In this document: one piece after another, positions 11,061 to 22,998 of the stretch
Numbering within the stretch: the first letter of the stretch is position 1
How the letters are laid out: the number at the start of each line of letters is the position of its first letter
Assembly (NCBI GenBank): GCA_028274465.1
Contig: CM051456.1
Location: forward strand, 82,136,753-82,200,752
Length of the DNA stretch: 64,000 nucleotides
Direction: 5' to 3'
Origin: Plantago ovata
Taxonomy: Eukaryota > Streptophyta > Magnoliopsida > Lamiales > Plantaginaceae
Program-made: the position numbers and the translations under genes
The notes under the pieces: model-generated
Told to the model about the DNA's origin: nothing
The model's input: only the letters and a program-made list of their open reading frames with translations
Databases searched by the model: none

Positions 11061-12870
11061 AAGCAAGAGAACAATGATTCTACTTCTACGACAGTTTGCT
11101 TCTTCAGCAAGTCCATGAGTAGCAGAAACTTTGGATCTAGTCACTTGGCGTTTATCAATATCACCAATCATATCCGTAGAGGGATGATCTCTAATCCATT
11201 TATTAACAGGTTTTCTGCTCGTTGGATCTGGATATGTTTGCTCATCAGCATGTGACTCTTCAGCATGTACTTGTTCAGTACTACTGGGATTTGTGTGTCT
11301 CTGCTGAGATTGGTCATCAGCAACTGCTTGTTCAGCATTGCTAGATTGTGGTACTCATCAGCAGGCACTGGAGGTTGCGTAGTTTCAGCAACTTCCGGAG
11401 CAACTGCGTCTTTTGCTGGAAATTTCTTTGTCGTGAACTATATTTATCTTGTCATGACTTGGGGGAGGAGAGTCATTGTCAGAATCATCATTTAGTTCAA
11501 TTGACTTGATTTGCCTAGCATCAGATTCAGTTCTTTGCTCATGTATGATTAGCTTTTTCATACATTCTGATATTTCTCTTCAGCAGGCACTCCTTGTGTC
11601 TTTTCGTAGAATACAACATGCACTGATCTTCGAATTTGTGCCTTTTTGTTGTAAACTCTATAAGCTTTACTATGCAAGGAGTAACCAAAATATCGCTTCG
11701 TCTGCCTTTGGTTGAAATGTTCTTAGGTATTCTCTACCATTATTAAGAACGAAACACTTACACCAAATACTCTTAGATGAGTGATATTAGGAGGTCTTCC
11801 AACAAACAATTCATAAGGAGTTTTGTTGTATTCCTTAGTAATCAAACATCTGTTTTGAGGTAACAGGCGGTATTAATCGCTTCAACCCAGTAAGCCTCAC
11901 TTATTTCAGTGTCAGCAAGCATTGTTCTTGCGGCTTCTTTTAGGGTACGATTCTTCCGTTCAGCAACACCGTTTTGTTGTGGTGTCCTTACTGAGGATAA
12001 CTGATGTTGTATACCTTTTGAAGTGCAATATTCAGTTATGTACTGGTTTACAAACTCAGTCCATGGTCTGTCTTATGACTTTTACCTTGTCATTTTTCAT
12101 GACTTCAAGCTTATTCAGCAAGTTAGGTATTTCAGTCCTGGTTTCAGATTTGTGCTTGATAAATACTACCCAAGTGAATCTTGAATAGTCATCTACCACC
12201 ACTAGACCATACTTCTTACCAGCATAGCTTGTTGAAGAAGATTCAAACAAGTCCATGTGCAAGAGTTGTAAAGGTTTTGTAGTTGACGGTACTGCCTTTT
12301 TCTTAAAAGAAGATTTGGTTTGCTTTCCTTGCTGACATGCATTGCAAACACCATCCTTCTTAAAAGTAACCTTAGGTAATCCAACTACAATGCCTTTTTA
12401 GACAGCTTATTCAGCGTCTTGAAGTTTAGATGACTTGTTCGTTTATGCCATAACCATGCTTTTTCAGCAAGGCAATCGTGATCTGAGACAAGGCATTTTC
12501 AACGATTGGAAGACCAATCTACGGTGTACAAGCCTCCTGATCTTCTTGCAATCATAATAACCTTTTGTCTCGAAATCTATAAGTTTACATTCATCACTTT
12601 TGATTTTGATGAAGTATCCTTGTCAGCAAATTGACTCATGCTGAAAAGATTAAACTTAAGATTTTTGACATAAAGAACTCCAGTAATGGTAATGCATCCT
12701 AACTTCACGTCACCATAGCCTTTGTAGAACCAGAGCCTCCACCAGCAACCTTATTGTTGGACCTTTAGACCACCGTCTATAGTTTATAAGGTTATTCTTG
12801 TTGCCCGTCATGTGCTTTCCACAACCACTGTCAAAGTGCCAGATTGCATCGTTTGTCTCCGTGGCTGAAG
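11061..12870 (-). pseudogene. Pol linker, integrase and protease region of Sire-1a
   Basis: In element order (from 12870 down) there is the protease-like D-S-G/H-M-T-G region (about 12850-12800), GAG-pre-integrase text with its H and C pairs (about 12470-12340), the integrase core with HMDLFESSSTSYAGKKYG (about 12262-12200), the Q-Q-N-G-V region (about 11975) and an acidic linker (11700-11100). Integrase joins the cDNA to host DNA. The same parts are clearer in Sire-3 (35735-36960). It is broken, with numerous breaks. Confidence 0.7.
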
Positions 12871-12889
12871 TCTGCACAATCAAGAGCAA

Positions 12890-14836
12890 ACAAGTTAATT
12901 ATCCAATATTGGATGTCCATTAACATGTTCAAGAATGCGTCCAGTGGAAACCCAAGTCTTAAGTTTTTCAACTTTGACTTGTTTTCTACTTGCTGAGGAA
13001 CTAGGAGGTTTTGAGCTGAAAGACTTTTGATTCGTGCTGATCAAGTCCACTTTCTGATGTGGTGTCTTGCTCGGTTGACCTTTTTGCTGAACATACTTTT
13101 CAGTAAGTTCTTTTCTAGCAAGGTTCCTTCTAGCCCTAGCATTTGAGTCTTTTCAGAACTCTTAGGCTTGATTTTGTTCATCTCTTTGAAGTATCTTTGC
13201 TGACTTTGCTTATACTCGTGAAAAAGTTGACTTTGCTTGGTTTTGAAACCGAGTCCACTTTTCGGAGAATGCTGAGCTTTTGTGTCAGCAACCTTACTTG
13301 ATTCAGGTTTGTCAGCAAAGGTCTTCTGATTACTTTTAGAATCTTGCCTTTTGACTTAACAAATTGCTTTTCAGCACTTGTTTGGCGGAATGCTTTACAC
13401 ATCCTTTTCTTTACAGTTTGCTTCTCAGCACCTGTTTTCCTTTTAAAGTCTTGTTACTTTGAGTAGCAACAGCGGGCTTTATGTCGTAGGTACTTGATTG
13501 CATTTTCAGCAACCTTAGATTGACCAAACTGATAGAGTTTCTGGTTGACCACTATCAGTAGCACGTACAAAGGAAATCGGATGATTTGTCTTTACTCAAG
13601 ATTTTACGTCATCACCTTCATACGTTGCACCTAAACCTTCTTTCTGAGATGGATCTCTCAATAAGAGTTTAGTTCAGTCCAGCGTATTACTTGCATCAGC
13701 ATAGATTTGAAATTGATTTTCAATCTTTCATCTCTTGGATTTCAGCAAGTAACTTTAGAATTGGGACTGATACTCTTCCAATTCTATTGCCATTTGAGAT
13801 TCTTCTCTGTAGCTTCAGCATCAACTTCTTGAGACGCCTATTTCAGCATCCTTCTCTTCTGTCTCTTCTTTCAGCATAGATCATTCCAACTGCTGGTTCT
13901 TCTGATGAGTTTGCTTGCTGAGCTTGCTTGTTCAGCGAGCTAGTCTCATTCTTTACTTATGGTAGTCAGTTACCAAGATGCTTTTTTCAGTTCTCTTTTG
14001 CTTTTCGCCTTTCAAGTTCCTTACTGATGAATTTCTTCATGTTTTTAACAACAAAGCATTTTCATCAGCAGGCTCTTTATCATTCTTCTTTTCAGAAGAT
14101 GACGCTTTGCAGCAAGAGCAATGTTTTGCGATTTTTCAGCAAACACATTTTCTCTTTGCTTTGTCTCATAATTGACAGTAGCAAGATGAGAGAACAACTC
14201 AGTTGGTGTAATGTCAGGCATTCCTTGATTATAATAGAAATTCTGAGTATGGATCCATTCTTGATTCAAACTTCTGATGATAGTTTTCACTTTCTCAGAA
14301 TCTGAATAAAGATTTCCAACACCCAGCGCTGCCATTTCACTAACAAGAGTTGTGAATCTGAAGTCCAAGTCTTCCAGTGACTCGTTAGCACCTTGCTTAA
14401 AGTTTTGAAACTTCAGCTTAAGTACTTCAAGTTTGTTTTCCTTGGTCTTGTCAGATCCAGCACAAAGATCTTGAACCATTTTCCAAGCCTCCTTAGCAGT
14501 CTTAGCACCCCACAGTTTGCACTGTATGGTATCCGGAGTTGATCTGATGATGATATTTCTTGCTTGGCCATCAAGACGGAATCTCTTAGCTTCGTCAGAA
14601 GTCCATTCCTCTCTTGGTTTTGGCACAACCGTATCTGATGGTTCGCCTTGGATAGTTTCCTTTCCAGCTTCAGTGGTTCTATGAGGGAAACTCCTTTCAG
14701 CCTTGGTGATCTTGATAGGTCCATCATTAATGACGGTGACCATCTCATCACTAATGGCCTCAAGATGTAACATCATGTTGTTTCGCCATTTCTCGTAATT
14801 TTCCAGCTTCAGCAAGGGAGCATCTCCTAAAGACAT
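12890..14836 (-). pseudogene. Gag region of Sire-1a
   Basis: Reading begins at 14836 with MSLGDAPLLKLENYEKWRNN, the conserved start of all Sire gags in this window. It continues with the capsid-type core (RFTTLVSEMAALGVGNLYSDSEKVKTIIRSL and IRSTPDTIQ) and a Lys-rich tail towards 12950. Gag forms the virus-like particle and binds RNA. The C-terminal half is more worn than in Sire-1b. It is broken, with numerous breaks. Confidence 0.8.
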
Positions 14837-14948
14837 CCTGTCAGCAAAGCACTACCAAACTGATCAAGTGAGAGTGATTTACGGAAAGCACTTAAGGGGA
14901 TCTAGGTTCAGTGCAGAAGGCTAAAGAACCTCCTGCTCTGATACCACT
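14837..14948 (-). other. 5' leader and primer binding site of Sire-1a
   Basis: On the minus strand TGGTATCAGAGC (14935-14946) stands two bases inside the LTR. It is complementary to the 3' end of initiator-Met tRNA, the usual primer for plant copia elements. The short leader runs to the gag start at 14836. Confidence 0.9.
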
Positions 14949-16676
14949 TGTTGGTCCCTTTAAACAACAAGAAAAGACTAGAGGGGGGGGGTTAATAGTC
15001 TTTTCAAACTTTTGTCGTTTAAAACTTTCTCAGCAAGTACTTATTACCTTTCAGTAATGAGATTGCTGATACTTAACTTTCTCAGCAAGCGTAAGTTACT
15101 TTACAGTAGCTTGGTTTGCTGATACTTAAAATCAGAGAGCGGAAGTCTTTGAAACAATAAGTGCTTTTTCAGCAAGTAAAGAGTTTCAGCAAGTGAAGTG
15201 AGTGACTGTGTACAAACAGATATAATTTGCTGAAAGCTAAATGCAGTAAGTAAATCACACAAACGCTTTTATAGTGGTATCTGAGAGTGGCGTAATCTCT
15301 CAACTAATCCACTTTGTCCTTTCTAGGACTGAATCCACTAAGATATGATTGAGGTTCCTTACAATCTCCTATCTAAAGCGATTAAACAGAAACCAAAGCA
15401 CACTTGCTTTGTCTCCAACCTAAACTAGAGAACTCAACCTTGTTCTCCACCAAACTTGGGTACTTTTAATCAGCAAAACTTTGCTCGACTAAGTTCCCCC
15501 TGAATATCACGCCTGAAAGGGTGTATTTTCAGTTAGAGAGTTTTGGGGTGAGATAACTTAATTATAACTTATTGAGTTACAACAAGTAATCTAAGAAACA
15601 CAACTTGGAATACTTTGCAGTAAACAAGTTTGATTGTTTCTGGTGTCAAGACTTGTTCTTGTTCGAAAGAAAGAACACTTAACTAATTTCTTAGCCAAGT
15701 TTGTTCTACTTCTTCACAAGTAGCTTTTTCAAGCTTTAAGTCTTGGAACGGATCAATGGCAGTAAGAGTGTTTGAAGGTTTGTGAGTTTTTAAGCACAAG
15801 TGAGAGTTTGATCACGTTGTTGACACACTTCAACTCTTTGCCGGATGACCTCTATTTATAGTGCAAGTAAGGAGCCGTTTGAATTTCAAATCCTAAGGCT
15901 TTTGTTCCTTAACATGTCACTATCTTGCTTTTGTACTTTCAGCAGCAACCTTTGTTTGTCTTCTAGTCTTCATGTACTTTGCGTGTAAGCTTTGCATTAA
16001 ATGCACATTTGAATAGAATTCAAACAGTAACATTGGAGCGCAAAATCACGTACATTCAGCAAGAGGTCACATATGTTCATCAGCAAGTGTTCATTCTCAG
16101 TTTCAGCAAGCACAACCTACTCTGTCTTTCAGATTTTCACTTATGCAATGTTGTTGCTGAAAATTTCACTTTCTGAGCAACACGTGCCTTACCAGTCTTC
16201 AGCAATCTTCAAGTCTTCAAGTCTTCAGATCTTCAAAAGTCTTCAAGATTCTGACCGGTTTCTTATTTGCTTCAATAATTTGTTTGTAATAAACAAAATA
16301 CATCTTCAACAAATGCTTCAATAGGTCATTTTCTTTTCAGAAAATAAGATTCATTAAAGCTAAGCATCAATAAGATATTTTCTTTTCAGAAAATAAAATA
16401 CATCATACGCTAAAGTGTCAATAAATTATTTTCTTCTCAGAAAATAAAATACGTCATACACAAATGTGTCAATAAATTATTTTCTTCTCAGAAAATAAAG
16501 TACGTCATCCACTAAAGAAATAACTTATCTAACACCTATCTAAGTCATCAGCAAACGTTCCTCTTTTACAATGTCCTTAAAAATCTAAAATCCTATGGAC
16601 CTTAAGAGTACTAGTTACTGGACTGTTCTTAATTTTGCATGGTTAATTGCTCATCAAAATTACAAGTTTCCTAACA
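14949..16676 (-). repeat. Middle LTR of Sire-1 (5' LTR of Sire-1a)
   Basis: It starts TGTTGGTCCC and ends TTTCCTAACA. It differs at many places from both outer LTRs, so it belongs to a separate insertion. Its right flank (CTTATGACTT) is integrase coding sequence of Sire-1b rather than a PPT. It is longer than its relatives because of extra hairpin-containing repeat units near 16329-16500. Confidence 0.88.
16325..16520. repeat. Four imperfect tandem units in the middle LTR
   Basis: Four units of about 50-60 bp, each with ATTTTCTTTTCAGAAAAT or ATTTTCTTCTCAGAAAAT, an inverted repeat (ATTTTCT/AGAAAAT), followed by ATAAGAT or ATAAAATACRTCAT. The outer Sire-1 LTRs have only one such unit (compare 2810-2840), so the block expanded locally. 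Confidence 0.7.
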
Positions 16677-17502
16677 CTTATGACTTTTACCTTGTCATTT
16701 TTAATGACTTCAAGCTTATTCATCAAGTTAGGTATTTCAGTCTTGGTTTCAGATTTGTGCTTGATGAATACTACCCAAGTGAATCTTGAATAGTCATCTA
16801 CCACGACTAGACCATACTTCTTACCAGCATAGCTTGTTGAAGAAGATTCAAACAAGTCCATGTGCAAGAGTTGTAAAGGTTTTGTAGTTGACGGTACTGC
16901 CTTGTTCTTGAAAGAAGATTTGGTTTGCTTTCCTTGCTGACATGCATTGCAAACACCATCCTTCTTAAAGTAACCCTAGGTAATCCAACTACAAGTGCCT
17001 TTTTAGACAGCTTATTCAGCGTCTTGAAGTTTAGATGACTTGTTCGTTTATGCCATAACCATGCTTTTTCAGCAAGGCAATCATGATCTGAGACAAGGCA
17101 TTTTTCAACAATTGCTGAAGACCAATCAACGGTGTACAAGCCTCCTAATCTTCTTGCAATCATTATTACCTTTTTAGTCTCGAAATCTATAAGTTTACAT
17201 TCATCACTTTTGATTTTGATGAAGTATCCTTTGTCAGCAAACTGACTCATGCTGAAAAGGTTAAACTTAAGATTTTTTACATAAAGAACTCCAGTAATGG
17301 TTATGCATCCTAACTTCACGTCACCATAGCCTTTTGTAGAACCGGAGCCTCCACCAGCAAACCTTATTGTTGGACCTTTAGACCACCGTCTATAGTTTAT
17401 AAGGTTATTCTTGTTGCCCGTCATGTGCTTTCCACAACCACTATCAAAGTGCCAGATTGCATCGTTTGTCTCCGTGGTTGAAGTCTGCACAATTAAGAGC
17501 AA
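16677..17502 (-). pseudogene. Protease and N-terminal integrase region of Sire-1b
   Basis: In element order from 17502: AIWHFDSGCGKHMTGNK, which carries the copia protease-like DSG; then strand-rich text ending FNLFSMSQFADKGYF; the GAG-pre-integrase WLWHKRTSHLNFKTLNKLS; and the first integrase core Asp in HMDLFESSSTSYAGKKYG with VVVDDYSRFTWVVF. The coding region stops where the middle LTR of Sire-1 begins. Confidence 0.8.
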
Positions 17503-17507
17503 ACAAG

Positions 17508-20500
17508 TTAATTATCCAATAATGGATGTCCATTAACATGTTCAAGAATGTGTCCAGTGGAAACCCAAGTCTTAAGTTTTTCAACTTTGACTTGTTTTCT
17601 ACTTGCTGAGGAACTAGGAGGTTTTGAGCTGAAAGACTTTTGACTCGTGCTGGTCAAATCCACTTTCTGATGTGGTGTTTTGCTCGGTTGACCTTTTAGC
17701 TGAACATACTTTTCTGTAAGTTCTTTTCTAGCAAGGTTCCTTCTAGCCCTAGCATTAAGAGTCTTTTCAGAACTCTTAGGCTTGATTTTCTTCATCTCTT
17801 TGAAGTATCTTTGCTGACTTTGCTTATACTCATGAAAAACTTGACTTAGTTTGGTTTTGAAACCGAGTCCACTTTTCGGAGAATGCTGAGCTTTTGTGTC
17901 AGCAACCTTACTTGATTCAGGTTTGTCAGCAAAGGTCTTCTGATTACTTTTAGTAATCTTGCCTTTAGACTTAACAACTTGCTTTTCAGCAACTTGTTTG
18001 GCGGGATGCTTCACAACATCCTTCTTCTTTCCGGTTTGCTTCTCAGCAACCTGTTTTCCTTTTAAAGTCTTGTTACTTTGAGTAGCAACAGCGGGCTTTA
18101 TGGTCATAGGTACTTGATTGCATGTTTCAGCAACCTTAGATTGACCAAACTGATAGAGTTCTGGTAGACCACTATCAGTAGCACGTACAAAGGAGATTTC
18201 TACGTCATCACCTTCATACATTGCACCTAAACCTTCTTTCTGAGATGGATCTCTCAAGTAAGAGTTTAGTTCAGTCAGCGTATTACTTGCGTCCACATAA
18301 GATTTGAAGTTGATTTTCATCTTTTTCATCTCTTGGATTTCAGCAAGTAACTTTAGAATTAAGGACTGATATTCTTCCAATTCTAATGCCATTTGAGAAT
18401 TCTTCTTTGTAGCTTCAGCAATCAACTTCTTAAGACGCCTTATTTCAGCATCCTTCTCTTCTGTCTCTTCCGTCAGCAAGACGTACTTTTCAGTAGTCTG
18501 CTTGGTCAGAGTTTCAGCAATCTGTAGTTTCTCTTGCTGTCTGCTCAGAGTTTTCTCAAATATTTCGATTTCTCCTTGAATCTTCTCAAGGTCAATCTTG
18601 TCTTCACTTTCTGAGTCTGAGTCAGAGGTAGTGTTGTTTACTTGACCGGCCATGAGGCAGAACTCGTAGTTTGACACATCTGGATAAGCTTCCATAGCTA
18701 TTCCACAAACTTCTTTGCCAATCTCCACGTCTAGAGTGGCTTCTTCATCGTCAGTGTCTGAACTTTCATCCTCACTATCTTCGGAGCTAGTATCAATACA
18801 CAATGCATCGATTTTTGCTTGAAGCTTCTTCTTTTCTTCAGCAATTAAAGCTCTTTTGAACTTCTTCTTCTTTTCAGCAGATTTGCCTTTCAGCAAAGGG
18901 CAATTAGCTTTGAAGTGTCCAGGCTTTTTGCAGTAAAAGCATAGATCATTTCCAACTGCTGGTTCTTCTGATGAAGTAGCTTGCTGAGCATGCTTGTTCA
19001 GCGAGCTAGTCTCATTCTTGTACTTATGGTAGTTGTTACCAAGATGCTTTACTCAAGATTTCTACGTCATCACCTTCATACATTGCACCAAAACCTTCTT
19101 TCTGAGATGGATCTCTCAAATAAGAGTTTAGTTCAGTCAGCGTATTACTTGCGTCCACATAAGATTTGAAGTTGATTTTCATCTTTTTCATCTCCTGGAT
19201 TTCAGCAAGTAACTTTAGAATTAAGGACTGATATTCTTCCAATTCTAATGCCATTTGAGAATTCTTCTTTGTAGCTTCAGCAATCAACTTCTTAAGACGC
19301 CTTATTTCAGCATCCTTCTCTTCTGTCTCTTCCGTCAGCAAGACGTACTTTTCAGTAGTCTGCTTGGTCAGAGTTTCAGCAATCTGTAGTTTCTCTTGCT
19401 GTCTGCTCAGAGTTTTCTCAAATCTTTCGATTTCTCCTTGAATCTTCTCAAGGTCAATCTCGTCTTCACTTTCTGAGTCTGAGTCAGAGGTAGGGTTGTT
19501 TACTTGACCGGCCATGAGGCAGAACTCGTAGTTTGACACATCTGGATAAGCTTCCATAGCTATTCCACAAACTTCTTTGCCAATCTCCACGTCTAGAGTG
19601 GCTTCTTCATCGTCAGTGTCTGAACTTTCATCCTCACTATCTTCGGAGCTAGTATCAATACACAATGCATCGATTTTTGCTTGAAGCTTCTTCTTTTCTT
19701 CAGCAATTAAAGCTCTTTTGAACTTCTTCTTCTTTTCAGCAGATTTGCCTTTCAGCAAAGGGCAATTAGCTTTGAAGTGTCCAGGCTTTTTGCAGTAAAA
19801 GCATAGATCATTTCCAACTGCTGGTTCTTCTGATGAAGTAGCTTGCTGAGCTTGCTTGTTCAGCGAGCTAGTCTCATTCTTGTACTTATGGTAGTTGTTA
19901 CCAAGATGCTTTACTCAAGATTTCTACGTCATCACCTTCATACATTGCACCAAAACCTTCTTTCTGAGATGGATCTCTCAAATAAGAGTTTAGTTCAGTC
20001 AGCGTATTACTTGCGTCCACATAAGATTTGAAGTTGATTTTCATCTTTTTCATCTCCTGGATTTCAGCAAGTAACTTTAGAATTAAGGACTGATATTCTT
20101 CCAATTCTAATGCCATTTGAGAATTCTTCTTTGTAGCTTCAGCAATCAACTTCTTAAGACGCCTTATTTCAGCATCCTTCTCTTCTGTCTCTTCCGTCAG
20201 CAAGACGTACTTTTCAGTAGTCTGCTTGGTCAGAGTTTCAGCAATCTGTAGTTTCTCTTGCTGTCTGCTCAGAGTTTTCTCAAATCTTTCGATTTCTCCT
20301 TGAATCTTCTCAAGGTCAATCTCGTCTTCACTTTCTGAGTCTGAGTCAGAGGTAGGGTTGTTTACTTGACCGGCCATGAGGCAGAACTCGTAGTTTGACA
20401 CATCTGGATAAGCTTCCATAGCTATTCCACAAACTTCTTTGCCAATCTCCACGTCTAGAGTGGCTTCTTCATCGTCAGTGTCTGAACTTTCATCCTCACT

Positions 20501-21628
20501 ATCTTCGGAGCTAGTATCAATACACAATGCATCGATTTTTGCTTGAAGCTTCTTCTTTTCTTCAGCAATTAAAGCTCTTTTGAACTTCTTCTTCTTTTCA
20601 GCAGATTTGCCTTTCAGCAAAGGGCAATTAGCTTTGAAGTGTCCAGGCTTTTTGCAGTAAAAGCATAGATCATTTCCAACTGCTGGTTCTTCTGATGAAG
20701 TAGCTTGCTGAGCTTGCTTGTTCAGCGAGCTAGTCTCATTCTTGTACTTATGGTAGTTGTTACCAAGATGCTTTTTCAGCTTCTCTTTTGCTTTTAGCCT
20801 TTCAAGTTCCTTGCTGATAAATTTCTTCATGTTTTTGACAACTAAAGAGTTTTCATCAGTAGGCTCTTTTTCATTCTTCTTTTCAGAAGATGACGGCTTT
20901 GCAGCAAGAACAATGTTTTGCGATTTTTCACCAAATACATTTTCTCTTTGCTTTGTCTCATAGTTGACAGTAGCAAGATGAGAGAACAACTCTGTTGGTG
21001 TAATGTCTGGCATTCCTTGATTGTAATAGAAATTCTGAGTGTGGATCCATTCTTGATTCAGACTTCTGATGATAGTTTTCACTTTCTCAGAATCTGAGTA
21101 AAGGTTTCCAACACCAAAGGCTGTCATTACACTAACAAGAGTTGTGAATCTGAAATCCAAGTCTTCCAGTGACTCGTTTGTACCTTGCTTAAAGTTTTGA
21201 AACTTTAATTTAAGTACTTCAAGTTTGTTTTCCTTGGTTTTGTCAGATCCAGCACAAAGATCTTGAACCATTTTCCAAGCTTCCTTTGCAGTCTTAGCAC
21301 CCCACAGTTTGCCCTGTATAGTATCCGGAGTTGATCGAATGATGATATTTCTTGCTTGTCCATCAAGACGGAATCTCTTAGCTTCGTCAGAAGTCCATTC
21401 CTCTCTTGGTTTTGGCACAACCGTATCCGATGGTTCGCTTAAGATAGTTTCCTCTCCAGCTTCAGTGGTCTTGTGAGGGAAACTCCTTTCAACCTTAGTG
21501 ATCTTGATAGGTCCATCATTAATGACGGTGACCATCTCATCACTAATGGCCTCAAGATGTAGCATCATGTTGTTTCGCCATTTTTCGTAATTTTCCAGCT
21601 TCAGCAAGGGAGCATCTCCTAAAGACAT
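17508..21628 (-). pseudogene. Gag region of Sire-1b, with a triplicated segment
   Basis: It starts at 21628 with MSLGDAPLLKLENYEKWRNN. The capsid-type core covers residues about 60-200. A zinc knuckle CFYCKKPGHFKANC (CX2CX4HX4C) is near residue 340, followed by Lys-rich and acidic text (SSEDSEDESSDTDDEE) and a heptad-like coiled coil (IQGEIERFEKTLSRQQEKLQIAE). A C-terminal Lys- and Ser-rich tail runs to 17510. An 862-bp segment covering knuckle to coiled coil is present three times in a row. It is much longer than the family norm seen in Sire-3. It is broken. Confidence 0.8.
18187..20772. repeat. 862-bp segment in three tandem copies (Sire-1b gag)
   Basis: The same sequence recurs with an exact 862-base period. 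For example, AAGATGCTTT lies at 19041, 19903 and 20765, and ACCTTCTTTC at 18231, 19093 and 19955. Copies are about 18187-19048, 19049-19910 and 19911-20772. Copies two and three look identical, and copy one differs at a handful of bases. CTTT is shared at the joins, a possible microhomology. Confidence 0.92.
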
Positions 21629-21740
21629 CCTGTCAGCAAAGCACTACCAAACTGATCAAGTGAGAGTGATTTACGGAAAGCACCTAAGGGGATCTAGGTT
21701 CAGTGCTGAAGGTTAAAGAACCTCCAGCTCTGATACCACT
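21629..21740 (-). other. 5' leader and primer binding site of Sire-1b
   Basis: TGGTATCAGAGC on the minus strand (21727-21738), two bases from the LTR, is complementary to initiator-Met tRNA. The short leader reaches the gag start at 21628. Confidence 0.9.
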
Positions 21741-22998
21741 TGTTGGTCCCTTTAAACAACAAGAAAAGACTAGAGGGGGGGAGGGTGAATAGTCTTTTCA
21801 AACTTTCGTCGTTTAAAACTTTCTCAGCAAGTGCTTATTACTTTTCAGTAACGAGTTTGCTGATACTTAACTTTCTCAGCAAGCGTAAGTTACTTTTCAG
21901 TAACTAGGTTTGCTGATACTTAAAATCAGAGAGCGGAAGTCTTTGATACAATAAGTGCTCTTTCAGTAAATGAAGGTTTCAGCAAGTGATGTGAGTGACT
22001 GTGTACAGACAGATATGATTTGCTGAAAACTAAGTACAGTAAGTAAATCACACAAACACTTTGCAGTAAACAAGTTTGATTGTTTCTGGTGTCAAGACTT
22101 GTTCTTGTTCAAAAGAAAGAAAGAACACTTAACTAATTTCTTAGTCGTGTAAATTCTACTTCTTCACAAGTAGCTTTCTCAAGCTTTAAGTCTTGGAACG
22201 GATCAATGGCAGTATAGAGAGTTTGAAGGTATGTGAGTTTAAGCACAAGTGAGAGTTTGATCACGTTGTTGACACACTTCAACTCTTTGCCGGATGACCT
22301 CTATTTATAGTGAAAATAAGGAGCCGTTTGAATTTTAAATTCCAAGGCTTTTGTTCCTTAAGATGTCACTATCTTGCTTTTGTACTTTCAGCAGCGTCCT
22401 TGTTTGTCTTCTAGTCTTCATGTCCTTCGCGTGCAAGCTTTGCATTTAATGCTTATTTGAATAGAATCCAAACAGTAACATTGGAGCGCAAATGTAAGTA
22501 CTTTCAGCAAGAGGTCACATATGTTCCATCAGCAAGTGGTCAGTCTCAGTTTCAGCAAGCACAACCTACTCTGTCTTTCAGATTTTCACTTATGCAATGC
22601 TGTTGCTGAAGTTTCCACTTTCTGAGCAACATGTGCCTTTGTAGATACCAGTCTTCAGAAATCTTCTAGTCTTCAGATATTCGAATTCTTCAAGTCTTCA
22701 GATCTTCAATATTCTTCAAGATTCTGAGCGGTTTCTAAATGCTTCAATAGTTTGTTTGTAAAAACAAAGTACATCGTCAGCAAATGCTTCAATAGGTTAT
22801 TTTCTTTTCAGAAAACAAGATACATCATAAGCTTTAAGAACCAACCTATCTAGCACCTAATCTAAGTCTTCAGCAAACGTTCCTCTTTTACAATGTCCTT
22901 AAAATTCTAAATTCCTATGGACCTTAAGAGTACTAGTTACTGGACTTTCCTTAATTTAGCATGTTTAATTGCTCATCAAAATTACAAGATTCCTAACA
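21741..22998 (-). repeat. Sire-1 5' LTR (outer right LTR)
   Basis: It starts TGTTGGTCCC and ends GATTCCTAACA. It is followed at 22999 by ACCAT, the target repeat shared with 1403-1407. Sequence agrees almost base for base with 1408-3011 over shared parts, but it is about 350 bp shorter. Confidence 0.92.

Larger units (their letters stand above)
1408..22998 (-). mobile_element. Sire-1: composite Sirevirus-like Ty1/copia element, three LTRs
   Basis: A minus-strand Sirevirus-like element of about 21.6 kb. In element order (right to left) it has an LTR (21741-22998), PBS, gag, protease and the integrase start (down to 16677), a second LTR (14949-16676), PBS, gag, pol, third ORF, PPT and a third LTR (1408-3011). 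The outer two LTRs look almost identical over their shared length and are flanked by ACCAT. The middle LTR is visibly more diverged. The likely history is insertion of one copy (Sire-1a) into the integrase region of another (Sire-1b), then recombination in the shared internal region that removed the duplicated 3' part. It is broken, with many breaks. The outer LTR similarity suggests a recent insertion. Confidence 0.85.

Noticed and set aside
13691-14305. Plus-strand Phe/Ser-rich frames
   Set aside because: Antisense of Sire gag on the minus strand.
1408-22998. Simple head-to-tail Sire tandem
   Set aside because: The middle LTR abuts integrase sequence instead of a PPT, and its sequence differs from the outer pair.
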